Shown in pieces: positions 24,365-33,852 of a DNA stretch of 64,000 nucleotides. The notes beneath the pieces were generated by a model that was not told where the DNA came from, searched no databases, and was given only the letters and a program-made list of their open reading frames with translations. The translations under genes were made by a program, and so were the position numbers. Position 1 is the stretch's first letter. Each line of letters opens with the position of its first letter. The DNA lies in assembly GCA_020025345.1 (NCBI GenBank), contig JAHHSH010000001.1, forward strand, positions 1 to 64,000. Reading direction: 5' to 3'. This DNA is from Oscillospiraceae bacterium. GTDB lineage: Bacteria > Bacillota > Clostridia > Oscillospirales > Oscillospiraceae.

Positions 24365-24784
24365 CTAATTTTTTCTCTCGTAGTATATCTCTGTAAAGAA
24401 ACTCACACCCAGCGAAAGCGTGAACAACAGCGCGCAGCCAGCACCCATGGCGGTGAGGTGCGTCTCGTCATACAGGCTGCCCATGGCAATAAAAATAAGA
24501 ACCCCTGCCAGCTGCATCCCCTGCATGATCTGAAAGGCCCGCCGCTTCGTTTTCAGCTCGATCAGCTGATTACGCTCATCCTGCTCTTCCAAGCGATCCT
24601 CTGCGGTCAATTTGCGTGAAAGGCTTCGTGCCAGACTGTCCACACCGAGTAAGCAGCCCACAAGCACTGTCACAACCCCATTTACATCAAACTCATGTTT
24701 GACCACGTCCATAATCACCATGAAAGCCATCATGGAGAGCCAGACGATACCGAACACAAATTTCTTTTTGTTATAGATTTTCAT
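24365..24784 (-). CDS. Uncharacterised four-helix membrane protein paired with an XRE regulator
   Basis: A 139-residue membrane protein. Hydrophobic segments are at about 8-26, 34-52, 85-103 and 109-130. Between the first and second pairs lies a charged loop with EDRLEEQDERNQLIELKTKRRAF; the DERN(x)LI motif with a following basic run is shared by a group of small clostridial membrane proteins. It starts inside the end of the XRE gene (14-nt overlap), so the two are translated together. I do not recognise a function. Confidence 0.75.
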   Translation of the reverse strand: MKIYNKKKFVFGIVWLSMMAFMVIMDVVKHEFDVNGVVTVLVGCLLGVDSLARSLSRKLTAEDRLEEQDERNQLIELKTKRRAFQIMQGMQLAGVLIFIAMGSLYDETHLTAMGAGCALLFTLSLGVSFFTEIYYERKN

Positions 24785-25001
24785 ATCGCAGATCCTCCAA
24801 TTCCCTGTTTTCTTTCAGACAGCACAGCTCCTCGACGCTCACGCCAAATACTTCCGCCATGCGATAGGCCAGCATCAAAGACGGGCTGTACTGTTCCTTT
24901 TCGATGGAAATAATGGTTCGGGCGGATACACGCACCCGATCCGCCAACTGCTGCTGCGTCATCTCTGCCGCCATGCGCAGTTCCTTTACTTTTGTTTTCA
25001 C
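24771..25001 (-). CDS. XRE-family transcriptional regulator
   Basis: A 76-residue Cro/C1-type DNA-binding protein. The helix-turn-helix spans about 4-58 (VKELRMAAEMTQQQLADRVRVSARTIISIEKEQYSPSL), followed by FGVSVEELCCLKE. It consists of little more than the DNA-binding domain. It probably represses its own promoter, where tandem palindromes overlap the -10. The downstream membrane protein overlaps its 3' end. Confidence 0.9.
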   Translation of the reverse strand: MKTKVKELRMAAEMTQQQLADRVRVSARTIISIEKEQYSPSLMLAYRMAEVFGVSVEELCCLKENRELEDLRYENL

Positions 25002-25017
25002 GTCTCTCTCCTCCAGA

Positions 25018-25078
25018 ACATGAAGTCGGCTTCATGTGAAGTTAGCTTCATGTTATCACAGGACAGATTCTTTGTCAA
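25018..25078 (-). promoter_or_regulatory. Promoter and tandem operators of the XRE gene
   Basis: Minus strand: TTGACA (25073-25078), 17 nt, TAACAT (25050-25055). A perfect palindrome ACATGAAG-TCGG-CTTCATGT (25018-25037) lies just downstream of the -10. A second site, TGAAG-TTAG-CTTCATG (25037-25052), overlaps the -10 and keeps the same core. Two adjacent operators suggest cooperative autorepression by the XRE protein. Confidence 0.75.
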
Positions 25079-25110
25079 TACAAAATAGACGTTCTCCCAC
25101 GTCTACCATC

Positions 25111-25150
25111 AAAAAAAGGGAGCGCATCCAATACAGATGCGCTCCCTTTT
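25111..25150 (-). terminator. Terminator of the pyrH-to-PPTase operon
   Basis: A stem of GGGAGCGCATC with its complement (arms about 25118-25128 and 25136-25146) is flanked by seven A and four T. It is 16 nt after the phosphopantetheinyl transferase stop. Confidence 0.88.
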
Positions 25151-25165
25151 GACCGCTTGGGATTG

Positions 25166-25690
25166 TTATTCTCTTTTCTCACACACGGCGGCTGTATAGC
25201 CCTCCGGCGCCGCAAGTGCTGCCACGGCATACCCTGCCATAGGCTGCACAAAATGCTTCCAGTGTCCCACCGCAGCGCCGCAGCACTTGAGCCGGGCCTC
25301 CGTCTCCGTCCAACGTTGGAAAAAGACTTCCGGGTCATCTGTCCCAAAGCGCTCACAAAGATGGGGTTTCACTGCTCGCAGCCGCTCCACATCCACGCCC
25401 ACGGGAACGTCGGACACGGCACAGAGCACCACATCTCCGCTGTGGCTGAGGCTGAAATGAGCCCCCGTCACCAGTGGTTTTCCATTTTCGCTATACGAAA
25501 ACGTCACCTGCTCCGGCGTCAACCCCAACTTTTCTGCCAACATTTCCCGTGCAAGACCGCGGGCACAGAGGTGTGGCTTCGGCGCACGGTATCGCGCCAT
25601 ACGCTGTCGTTCCTCCGGCGTAAGCCACTGCGTCCACCGCTGGATTTGGTATTCCTCCACCTGCCGTAAATCTAAAAAACGCACTTCCAT
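25166..25690 (-). CDS. 4'-phosphopantetheinyl transferase superfamily protein
   Basis: A 174-residue Sfp-like enzyme that loads the phosphopantetheine arm of coenzyme A onto carrier proteins. Motifs are HFSLSHSG (about 78-85), GVDVE (98-102, metal binding) and WTETEARLK (127-135). Sfp enzymes usually have WTxKEAxxK; here the Lys of the middle position is Thr-Glu, a small departure. At 174 residues it is shorter than Sfp (about 224). It is 4 nt from polC and may serve acyl carrier protein or an unlinked peptide synthetase. Confidence 0.88.
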   Translation of the reverse strand: MEVRFLDLRQVEEYQIQRWTQWLTPEERQRMARYRAPKPHLCARGLAREMLAEKLGLTPEQVTFSYSENGKPLVTGAHFSLSHSGDVVLCAVSDVPVGVDVERLRAVKPHLCERFGTDDPEVFFQRWTETEARLKCCGAAVGHWKHFVQPMAGYAVAALAAPEGYTAAVCEKRE

Positions 25691-25693
25691 GGT

Positions 25694-28600
25694 TTAGAAG
25701 AAAGTAATCTGGCTGGTTTCCGCCATACCGGCGAACGCACCAAGGTTCTTCAGCTGCTCAATATTGGTCTTGGAGAGCTTATTGCAGCAGTTGGAGAACT
25801 CCTCAATGGAGATAAAGGTCTTACCCTTGCGCTGCTGCACAGTCGCCTGCGCTGCCGCCTCGCCCAAGCCATGGACGGACACAAAGGGCGGCAGAAGGCC
25901 GTTCTCGGTCACGAGGAACTTGGTGGCGTCCGACTTATAGATGTTGATGGTATCGAAGTGAAAGCCACGGAGGTAGAACTCGTAGCATACCTCCAGCGTC
26001 ACCATCAGGTTCTGCTCCACATCGGTGGCATCCTTGTTGTTCTCGATCTCACGGATCTTCTGCTTCACCGCCTCCAAACCGGCGCAGCAATACTCGGCGT
26101 CAAACGCCTTGGCACGGATGGAGAAGAAGGTGGCGTAGAACGCCAACGGACGGTGCACCTTATACCATGCAATACGGAACGCCATCATAACGTAGGCCAC
26201 GGCGTGGGCCTTCGGGAAGAGGTAGCCGATCTTGGCAAGGGACTCAATATACCAGTCCGGCACATTGTGGGCCCGCATAGCATCCTCCCAGCCATCCTGG
26301 AAGCCGCCTTTTTTCACCTTACCCTTACGGACAGCCTCCATGATTTTGAAGGACATCTTGGGATCAAGCCCCATCTTAATGAGATAGAGCATAATATCGT
26401 CACGGCAGCCCACCGTCTCCAGAACGCTGGCCGTTCCGCTGACGATCAGATCACGGGCGTTGCCCAGCCACACATCTGTACCATGGGAGAAACCGGACAA
26501 ACGCACCAACGTATTGAAGTCTTTGGGATGGGTATCCATCAACATGCCGCGGGTAAAGCGGGTATTGAACTCCGGAATGGCCACAGCGCCGGTGGGGCCT
26601 AAAATCTCGTCATTTTCAAAGCCCAACACCTTGGAAGAAATAAAGATACTCATGGTATCCGGGTCGTCCAGCGGGATGGTCTTGGGGTCCACACCGGTGA
26701 GATCCTGCATCATCTTGATCATGGTGGGGTCATCGTGTCCCAGCATATCCAGCTTTAAGAGGTTATCCTCCATGCAGTGGTATTCAAAGTGCGTGGTGAT
26801 AGTATCGCTGTCGGTGGCATCCGCCGGATGCTGCACTGCAGTAAAATCCTCTACATCCATATCATCCGGCACAACCACCAGACCGCCGGGGTGCTGCCCC
26901 GTCGTGCGGCGCACGCCGACACAGCCCTGGGTCAAACGGTTCATCTCCGCGTTACCGGCAGTCATGCCATTCTCTTCCAGATATTTCCGCACAAAGCCGA
27001 AGGCCGTCTTTTCCGCCAGTGTACCGATGGTACCGGCACGGAACACCTGCGTCTCGCCGAACATTTCGATGGCGTGACGGTGGGCTTTGGCTTGATATTC
27101 ACCGGAGAAGTTCAGATCGATATCGGGCACCTTACCGCCGCCGTAACCCAGAAAGGTCTCGAACGGGATATCGAAGCCGTCCTTCACATATTTTGTACCG
27201 CACTCCGGACAAATCTTGTCCGGCATATCAGCGCCGCAGCCGTAGCTGCCATCGGTGATAAATTCACTGTGGCGGCACTTGGGGCAGCGGTAATGGGGCG
27301 GCAGGGAGTTCACCTCCGTGATGCCGGACATATAGGCCACCAATGACGAACCCACGCTGCCACGGGAACCTACCAGATAGCCATTCTCCAGACTGCGCTG
27401 CACCAGTTTCTGGGCAGACATATACACCACGTCGTATTTGCCGAGGATGCTGTTCAGCTCCACGTTCAAGCGATCCACGATCAGCTGGGGCGGTTTTTCG
27501 CCGTAGAGCTCATGGCACTTGTCCCAAACCATGTTATAAAGATCCTGCTCCGAATTCTCCAGCCGAGGCGGGAACAGCTGTCCCGGCGGCAGAAGCTCGA
27601 TCTCCTCCACCAGATCTGCGATGTGGCGGGGATTATCGATGACCACCTCTTCGGCCTTCTCCTCACCCAGATAGGCAAATTCCTTTAGCATTTCATCGGT
27701 GGTTTTGAAGTAGATGGGCAGACTCTCGTTGGCGTCGGGGAACTTCTTACTGGCCAGCAGGATATGGCGGTACACCTCGTCCTCCGGCTCCTGAAAGTGG
27801 ACATCGCCGGTGGCGCACACCGGCTTCCCCAGCTCCTCGCCCAGCCGAACAATCGTGCGGTTAAACTCCCGCAGTTCCTCCTCCGACTGTACCTCGCCCT
27901 TGCGCAGCATGAAGGCGTTATTGCAAAGGGGCTGGATTTCCAGATAGTCATAGAAGGAGGCGATGCGCTTCAATTCCGCCCAATCCTTGTTGGCAATCAC
28001 GGCTTGGAACAGCTCACCCGCCTCGCAGGCAGAACCGATGATCAAGCCCTCGCGGTGCTGCACCAATTCCGTCTTAGGGATGATGGGCACACGCTTGAAA
28101 TATTTCAGGTTGGAGGCGGAGACCAGCTGATAGAGGTTCTTCAAGCCCATTTTGTTCTTGGCAAGAATGATGATATGCTTGGGGAATCGGTTGGACTTAC
28201 TTCCCTTCGGCCGCAGCTTCAGCATCTCATCATTGATCTCCTGCAAGCGGTGGATCCCCATCTCCTTTTGCATCTTCTCAAAGAAGGGAATCAGCATATA
28301 CCCCACCATCGCGGCATCGTCCGAGGCACGGTGGTGGTTGAAGGCCGGCAGATCCAAGTGCTCGGCCACAATATCCAGCTTATACTTGTGGAGCTCCGGC
28401 AGCAGGTTCTGCGCCAGAATCAGGCTGTCCACATAGGTGGGATCAAACTCCAAGCCCACCTTCCGGCAGCCGGCCCGGATAAAGCTGATATCGAATTCCG
28501 CGTTGTGGGCCGCCAGAGGACGGCCGTTGACGAATTTCAAAAATTCCCGCAGTGCTTCTTTCAGCTGCGGTGCGTCCGCCAGCATCGCGTCGGTGATACC

Positions 28601-29641
28601 GGTTAGGCCGATGATCTCCGGCGTCAGGCGGCGGTTGGGATTGACGAAAGTCTGGAACCGCTCGGTGATCTCACCGTTTTTCAGCACCACAGCACCGATT
28701 TCCGTGATCGCCTCACGGTTCACCTTCAAGCCCGTTGTCTCAATATCAAAGCAGACGATCTCATCGGCAAAATCCTGATCCTGCGCACCGTGAACCACAA
28801 TACGATCGTCCAGATTGTTGACAAAATAGCCCTCCACGCCGTAGAGAATCTTGATCTTGCCCTTGGCAACATGCCATGCGTCCGGGAAGGACTGCACCAC
28901 ACCGTGGTCGGTAATGGCAATGGCAGGATGTCCCCAGGAGATGGCCTCCTTGATGACGCTGGTGGTATTGGTCAGCGCATCCATATTGGACATCTGGGTA
29001 TGGAGGTGCAGCTCCACACGCTTACGATCTGCCGTGTCCTTTCGTCCCTCGTGGGTGATCTTCATAATATTCTGGGGGGCCAGCTGAATATCCTTGCCGT
29101 CACGGCTCAGTTCAATATAGCCCTGCACCCGCACCCACATTCCCGGTGCAATGGCATTTTTCAGCGGCTCGGCCTCCCGGCTCTGCATATACTTGCGCAC
29201 CGTCACAGAGTTGTGGTTATCGGTCATGTCGAAGGTGAGACACCATACACCGGGGCGGCGTGTCTCGTACATCTCGGCAGCAAAGACCTTGCCCTCCAGC
29301 ACCACGTTGCCCATCTTAGGGTTCAGTCCCTCCATGGTGGACACCTTGCCGCGGATTTCCTTACCCATGAGCACGTCGCTTCCACCACTGCCGCCCTTTC
29401 GGGATGCGGTCTGGATATTGATCCGCAGCTGGTTGAGGTCATACTCCTTTTGCAGCAAATGCCGCATGGCCGTCTGCGCCGCCTCCGGAACGTCACTTTG
29501 ACACTCCACCATCAACTCCATGCTGCGATTTTCTTTATCTAAGGTACCGCCCAAAAGCTGTGCGCCGTCAAATACCAAACGCAACTCACGCGGCGGCACA
29601 AAACCGTCAAAAAAATCAAAAAATGGCACTTTTTCTGACAT
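25694..29641 (-). CDS. polC: DNA polymerase III alpha subunit, Gram-positive PolC type
   Basis: The main replicative polymerase with built-in proofreading. In order: OB-fold region (about 100-200), first PHP part (VELHLHTQMSNMDALT, AIAITDHGVVQSF), the DEDDh exonuclease inserted at about 295-460 (VCFDIETTGLK, HNAEFDISFI, HHRASDDAAMV), second PHP part, polymerase palm (GYGGGKVPDIDLNFSG) with a zinc-binding insert CPKC...CPEC, then fingers and the beta-binding C-terminus. At 1315 residues it is about 120 shorter than Bacillus PolC, with the loss in the N-terminal domain; the core looks complete. It shares an operon with ispG. Confidence 0.97.
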   Translation of the reverse strand: MSEKVPFFDFFDGFVPPRELRLVFDGAQLLGGTLDKENRSMELMVECQSDVPEAAQTAMRHLLQKEYDLNQLRINIQTASRKGGSGGSDVLMGKEIRGKVSTMEGLNPKMGNVVLEGKVFAAEMYETRRPGVWCLTFDMTDNHNSVTVRKYMQSREAEPLKNAIAPGMWVRVQGYIELSRDGKDIQLAPQNIMKITHEGRKDTADRKRVELHLHTQMSNMDALTNTTSVIKEAISWGHPAIAITDHGVVQSFPDAWHVAKGKIKILYGVEGYFVNNLDDRIVVHGAQDQDFADEIVCFDIETTGLKVNREAITEIGAVVLKNGEITERFQTFVNPNRRLTPEIIGLTGITDAMLADAPQLKEALREFLKFVNGRPLAAHNAEFDISFIRAGCRKVGLEFDPTYVDSLILAQNLLPELHKYKLDIVAEHLDLPAFNHHRASDDAAMVGYMLIPFFEKMQKEMGIHRLQEINDEMLKLRPKGSKSNRFPKHIIILAKNKMGLKNLYQLVSASNLKYFKRVPIIPKTELVQHREGLIIGSACEAGELFQAVIANKDWAELKRIASFYDYLEIQPLCNNAFMLRKGEVQSEEELREFNRTIVRLGEELGKPVCATGDVHFQEPEDEVYRHILLASKKFPDANESLPIYFKTTDEMLKEFAYLGEEKAEEVVIDNPRHIADLVEEIELLPPGQLFPPRLENSEQDLYNMVWDKCHELYGEKPPQLIVDRLNVELNSILGKYDVVYMSAQKLVQRSLENGYLVGSRGSVGSSLVAYMSGITEVNSLPPHYRCPKCRHSEFITDGSYGCGADMPDKICPECGTKYVKDGFDIPFETFLGYGGGKVPDIDLNFSGEYQAKAHRHAIEMFGETQVFRAGTIGTLAEKTAFGFVRKYLEENGMTAGNAEMNRLTQGCVGVRRTTGQHPGGLVVVPDDMDVEDFTAVQHPADATDSDTITTHFEYHCMEDNLLKLDMLGHDDPTMIKMMQDLTGVDPKTIPLDDPDTMSIFISSKVLGFENDEILGPTGAVAIPEFNTRFTRGMLMDTHPKDFNTLVRLSGFSHGTDVWLGNARDLIVSGTASVLETVGCRDDIMLYLIKMGLDPKMSFKIMEAVRKGKVKKGGFQDGWEDAMRAHNVPDWYIESLAKIGYLFPKAHAVAYVMMAFRIAWYKVHRPLAFYATFFSIRAKAFDAEYCCAGLEAVKQKIREIENNKDATDVEQNLMVTLEVCYEFYLRGFHFDTINIYKSDATKFLVTENGLLPPFVSVHGLGEAAAQATVQQRKGKTFISIEEFSNCCNKLSKTNIEQLKNLGAFAGMAETSQITFF

Positions 29642-29707
29642 ACAGCAACCATTCCTTTCGCTGTGATTGCAGAAATTTCGCCGCCCGAAGAGCGGCGAAA
29701 TCCCATG

Positions 29708-30748
29708 TTAAAGCTTCTCAATTTCCTCCATCAAAGCATCCACCAGCTTCTCCTGGGGTACCTTATAGAGGATCTCTCCCTTACGGAACACAAGGCCCTC
29801 GCCCTGTCCACCGGCAATGCCCACATCTGCTGCGGAGGCCTCGCCGGGGCCGTTGACCACGCAGCCCATCACCGCCACCGTAATGGGCTTGGTGCAGTTC
29901 TGCAGCCGCCGCTCCACCTCGTTGGCAATGGGGATCATATCGTACTTCGTTCGGCCACAGGTCGGGCAGGAAATAAGATTCGGCCCCGTCTGGCGAATCC
30001 CAGCGGCAGCCAGAATCTTCTTGGCTGCATAGATCTCCTCCACCGGGTCAGCCGTCAGACTCACCCGCATCGTATCGCCGATGCCCTGGCACAGAAGACC
30101 GCCGATCCCGATAGCACTCTTGATCACGCCCATGGATGGCGTACCCGCCTCCGTGACGCCCAGATGCAGCGGATAATCCGTCTGCTCATGGAGCATCTGA
30201 TAGGCCTCCATATTCACCGGCACACGGGAGCACTTCACCGAAATGCAAATGTCATCAAAATTACAGTCGTTCAAAAGATGTACATGGCTCATAGCGCTCT
30301 CCACCAGAGCCTCCGCCGTAACGCCGCCGTACTTACGCAGCAGATCCTTTTCCATGGAGCCGCCATTAACGCCGATACGGATCGGAATACCGCGCTCGCG
30401 GCAGGCATCCGCCACGGCACGCACGCGGTCTTGGCTGCCGATATTGCCGGGGTTGATGCGGATCTTGTCGATCCCCGCCTCGGCGCAGCGCAGCGCCAGC
30501 TTATAGTCGAAGTGGATATCCGCCACCAGAGGAATAGAGATCTGCTTTTTAATGGCTGAGATGGCTTCGGCCGCCGCCATATCCGGCACAGCCACGCGGA
30601 TGATCTCACAGCCCGCCTGCTCCAAGGCGTGAATTTGGGCTACTGTCGCCTCCACATCCTCCGTGCGCGTATTGCACATGGACTGGATCGCCACCGGCGC
30701 ACCGCCGCCCACGGTTACCTTTCCCACATGAATTTCTCGACTCATCAT
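29708..30748 (-). CDS. ispG: (E)-4-hydroxy-3-methylbut-2-enyl-diphosphate synthase
   Basis: IspG reduces MEcPP to HMBPP in the methylerythritol-phosphate isoprenoid pathway, using a 4Fe-4S cluster. The 346-residue protein has a TIM-barrel N-terminus (VTVGGGAPVAIQSMCNT, PLVADIHFDYKLAL, RINPGNIG) and cluster cysteines in LISCPTCGRTKYDM and VMGCVVNGPGEA. No third domain is present, as in other bacteria. It lies 5 nt from rseP in the same operon as dxr, an earlier enzyme of the same pathway. Confidence 0.97.
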   Translation of the reverse strand: MMSREIHVGKVTVGGGAPVAIQSMCNTRTEDVEATVAQIHALEQAGCEIIRVAVPDMAAAEAISAIKKQISIPLVADIHFDYKLALRCAEAGIDKIRINPGNIGSQDRVRAVADACRERGIPIRIGVNGGSMEKDLLRKYGGVTAEALVESAMSHVHLLNDCNFDDICISVKCSRVPVNMEAYQMLHEQTDYPLHLGVTEAGTPSMGVIKSAIGIGGLLCQGIGDTMRVSLTADPVEEIYAAKKILAAAGIRQTGPNLISCPTCGRTKYDMIPIANEVERRLQNCTKPITVAVMGCVVNGPGEASAADVGIAGGQGEGLVFRKGEILYKVPQEKLVDALMEEIEKL

Positions 30749-30753
30749 ATCAC

Positions 30754-31815
30754 CTACCTAATAATTTTCCACACATCCTGGAGCATGACCACTGCCATCA
30801 GCGCCATCAGTAGGATAAATCCTGCGGCATGGATGTAATTCTCAAATTTAGGCGGAATCTGCTTTTTAAAGAGCAGCATACAAATCTGATTGATAACCAG
30901 AAAGAAGATCTTGCCGCCATCCAGTGCCGGAATAGGCAGCAGGTTCATCACCGCCAGGTTAACCGCGATCAGCGCAGCCAGATAGGCGATGTTTTCCATT
31001 CCATCGCGAACGGTAGCCGCTTGCTCTCCCACCTCGGTCATGGTGGAAACGATTCCCACCGGCCCGCTCAGATCTTTGACACCGGCCTCACCGGTAAAAA
31101 GCATTTTCAGCGACAGGCGCGTCATACGCACAAAATCTATCGCATTGTTCCAGCTGTAAGAGATGCGATTTTTGAAAGTGGCCTCCTCCACACCAAAAAA
31201 GATACCAAAACCAGTATACGAATTTCCGGACTGATCTTGATATTCCCGGCGCTCCATGGGGAAATCGTTCAGACGTACCTTCTCCCCGTTCCGCCGCACC
31301 ACCAGATCGAAGGTGCCGTCTGTATTGCGGCCCAGCAAAAAGCCCACGTCGCTATAGACATAGACTCGCTCGCCGTCAATGGAGAGGATCCGGTCACCCA
31401 CCTGCAGCCCCGCCTCATTCTGGAGCGGGCAGCCCTCGGCAAATTCCGTAATCGTGGGGCTATAAAAAGCCTTGGCGCCGGAATAGAGGATGAGAATGAT
31501 TACAAGTCCCGTCAAAAAGTTCATGATGGCGCCGGCGGCGAAGATGATCAGCTTCTGCCAAAAGCCCTGATTATTCAGCGCCGCAGGGTCATCGGAGTCC
31601 TCCTCTTCCCCCTCCATGGCGCAATAGCCGCCGAAGGGCAAAATGCGCAGAGAGTAGGTGGTCTCCCCCTTGGTCTTCTGAAAAATAGCAGGTCCCATGC
31701 CGACGGCAAACTCATTGACCCGCACCCCGCAGGCCTTCGCCGCCATAAAGTGGCCCAATTCATGAAGTGCGATCAATACGCCGAAAACCAGTATGCCAGC
31801 TAACACATAGATCAT
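30754..31815 (-). CDS. rseP: RIP metalloprotease RseP (site-2 protease)
   Basis: An intramembrane zinc protease that cuts anti-sigma factors or signal peptides within the membrane. The 353-residue protein starts with the catalytic helix containing HELGH (18-22), then a PDZ domain (about 115-200; LQVGDRILSIDGERVY), and the second metal motif NLLPIPALDGGK (about 300-311) before a final helix. The start ATG 31815 overlaps the dxr stop by 4 nt; the frame is open upstream but lies inside dxr. Confidence 0.95.
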   Translation of the reverse strand: MIYVLAGILVFGVLIALHELGHFMAAKACGVRVNEFAVGMGPAIFQKTKGETTYSLRILPFGGYCAMEGEEEDSDDPAALNNQGFWQKLIIFAAGAIMNFLTGLVIILILYSGAKAFYSPTITEFAEGCPLQNEAGLQVGDRILSIDGERVYVYSDVGFLLGRNTDGTFDLVVRRNGEKVRLNDFPMERREYQDQSGNSYTGFGIFFGVEEATFKNRISYSWNNAIDFVRMTRLSLKMLFTGEAGVKDLSGPVGIVSTMTEVGEQAATVRDGMENIAYLAALIAVNLAVMNLLPIPALDGGKIFFLVINQICMLLFKKQIPPKFENYIHAAGFILLMALMAVVMLQDVWKIIR

Positions 31816-32984
31816 AGATGCAAATTTCCTTTCAAAGTGCCCAGTTGTTGACGCACAGCTTCCCGTGCAGCACGGTCTGCTTCCAGTATATCCTGCAAAC
31901 ACGGCTGATATTTCACTTCTATGCGATTTAAGGCACCCTCCACCAAGCGGTGGATGTCGTTAAAACCGGTTTCACGGCGCAAAAAGGCCATCACTGCCTC
32001 CTCATTGGCGCCGTTCATAATGGCGCAGGCGGTGCCGCCTGTCTTGCCGCACGCCCGGGCAATGCGCAGGCAGGGAAACGCCTCCAGATCCGGGGCATGG
32101 AACGTCAGCTCGCCACAGGTGAGAAGATCCAACTTCCGATCCGGGGACGCAGCGCGGTTGGGCCATGTAAAGGCGTAGCGAATGGGCAGCTTCATATCCG
32201 GCGTACCCAGCTGGGCAATCATAGCGCCGTCCCGGTACTCCACCAGAGAATGAACAATACTCTGGCGGTGGATCACTGCATCCACCTGCTCCACCGGCAG
32301 ACGGTAGAGCCGCATGGCCTCGATGATCTCCAGCCCCTTATTCATCAGCGTTGCCGAGTCGATGGTGATCTTCGCGCCCATCGACCAGTTGGGATGTTTG
32401 AGCGCATCCTCCGGGCGAACAGACTCCAGCTGCTCGTGGCTCCACCCGAAGAAGGGGCCGCCGGAGCAGGTCAGAATCAGACGGGTCACCTCATTGCGAT
32501 CCCGGCAACCCTGCAAGCTCTGGAAAATAGCGGAGTGCTCCGAGTCCACCGGCACGATTTCCGCGCCGCATCGGTCGGCCTCTGCCATCACCAGTTCACC
32601 GGCGCAGACCAGTGTCTCCTTATTGGCAAGGGCGATCCGCTTTTTTTCACGAATGGCCGCCAGCGTAGGCTCCAGACCCACGCTGCCCACCACAGCCGTG
32701 ACCACGGTATCCGCCTGCGGCAATTTCGCAGCCTTCAAAAGCCCCTCCGAGCCGGAGGCCACCTCCACGTCCAGATCATCGATCCGCTGACGCAGCTCCT
32801 TGGCCGCCTCCTCACTGTACATCACCGCCAAGGCGGGATGAAATTCCCGCACCTGCTTTTCCATCAGCTCCACCTGGGAATTGGCCGTCAGCGCAGCAAC
32901 GCTTAACCCCAGTTCCCGTACTACTTCCAGCGTCTGCCGACCGATCGAGCCGGTAGACCCCAGAAGAGAAATTGTTTTTGTCAT
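31812..32984 (-). CDS. dxr: 1-deoxy-D-xylulose-5-phosphate reductoisomerase
   Basis: Dxr (IspC) converts DXP to methylerythritol phosphate with NADPH, the committed step of the non-mevalonate pathway. The 390-residue protein has the NADPH motif LGSTGSIGRQTL (about 7-18), the metal and substrate segments ALANKETLVCAGEL and VPVDSEHSAIFQ, the loop GWSHEQLESV in place of the usual (W)xxxEQ form, and GAKITIDSATLMNKGLEIIEA. It is 10 nt from cdsA and overlaps rseP. Confidence 0.97.
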   Translation of the reverse strand: MTKTISLLGSTGSIGRQTLEVVRELGLSVAALTANSQVELMEKQVREFHPALAVMYSEEAAKELRQRIDDLDVEVASGSEGLLKAAKLPQADTVVTAVVGSVGLEPTLAAIREKKRIALANKETLVCAGELVMAEADRCGAEIVPVDSEHSAIFQSLQGCRDRNEVTRLILTCSGGPFFGWSHEQLESVRPEDALKHPNWSMGAKITIDSATLMNKGLEIIEAMRLYRLPVEQVDAVIHRQSIVHSLVEYRDGAMIAQLGTPDMKLPIRYAFTWPNRAASPDRKLDLLTCGELTFHAPDLEAFPCLRIARACGKTGGTACAIMNGANEEAVMAFLRRETGFNDIHRLVEGALNRIEVKYQPCLQDILEADRAAREAVRQQLGTLKGNLHL

Positions 32985-32994
32985 AGCTTACTCC

Positions 32995-33843
32995 TTAGAG
33001 CGTCACATAGCTCATAATGATCCAGACAATGGGTGCCGTGAAAATCACGCTGTCGAACCGATCCAGCACACCGCCGTGACCGGGCAGCAGACGACCGTAG
33101 TCCTTGATTCCGTACTGGCGCTTGATGAGCGAAAAGCTCAAATCGCCCAGCTGGCCCATGGCAGCACCCAGCAGGCCCAGCAGCAGACACCAGAGGATAT
33201 TCAGCGGGCGCAGCGTGCACAGCTGGAAGATCACGCGGAAGATCAGCATACCCAGCATGCCGCCCAGAAGGCCGCCAATGGCACCCTCCACCGTCTTTTT
33301 GGGGCTGACCTTCGGCGAGAGCTTATGCTTGCCGCAGGCCATGCCGGCAAAGAGCGCCATGGTATCACTGCAAAACGCCGCCACCAGAGGGATCATTACA
33401 AGTCCATTGCCGTCGGGCAGCAGACGCAGCCGCAAAAGGCAGCTCAGCGCGCCGGGAATCACGAAACCCGCCACCAGCACGGCGCAGATGTCCGTAAATG
33501 ACATTGTTTGCGCTCCGCCGTATTCCGCCACAGCCAGCATAAAGGCCCCTACCACCAGTGCTGTCAGCACAAAGAGGAAAAAGGTCCCCACTGCCTCCAT
33601 AGACGTTCCCGCAAACTGAGGCGCCTGTCCGTAGACCATCCACACCAGAGCGACGCCCATGGTGGCAGAAACCCAGAACCAGCGTCTGGTCTTGTCCACA
33701 CCGCAGACAGCCGTCAGCAGTTCGTGGGCACCTACAATACTCAAAAGGCTCACCAAAATTGCGGTCGCCCAATCGGGTGCCGCCACCAGCACAGCCAGCA
33801 GCAAAGGCACACCCACCACGGCCACCAGAATTCTTTGCTTCAT
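32995..33843 (-). CDS. cdsA: Phosphatidate cytidylyltransferase
   Basis: CdsA makes CDP-diacylglycerol from phosphatidate and CTP, at the branch point of phospholipid synthesis. The 282-residue integral membrane protein has about eight helices and the family signature SPKKTVEGAIGG followed by MGQLGDLSFSLIKRQYGIKDYGRLLPGHGGVLDRFDS near residues 190-265. The gene is 9 nt from uppS, the usual order. Confidence 0.96.
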   Translation of the reverse strand: MKQRILVAVVGVPLLLAVLVAAPDWATAILVSLLSIVGAHELLTAVCGVDKTRRWFWVSATMGVALVWMVYGQAPQFAGTSMEAVGTFFLFVLTALVVGAFMLAVAEYGGAQTMSFTDICAVLVAGFVIPGALSCLLRLRLLPDGNGLVMIPLVAAFCSDTMALFAGMACGKHKLSPKVSPKKTVEGAIGGLLGGMLGMLIFRVIFQLCTLRPLNILWCLLLGLLGAAMGQLGDLSFSLIKRQYGIKDYGRLLPGHGGVLDRFDSVIFTAPIVWIIMSYVTL

Positions 33844-33852
33844 TGTATCACC

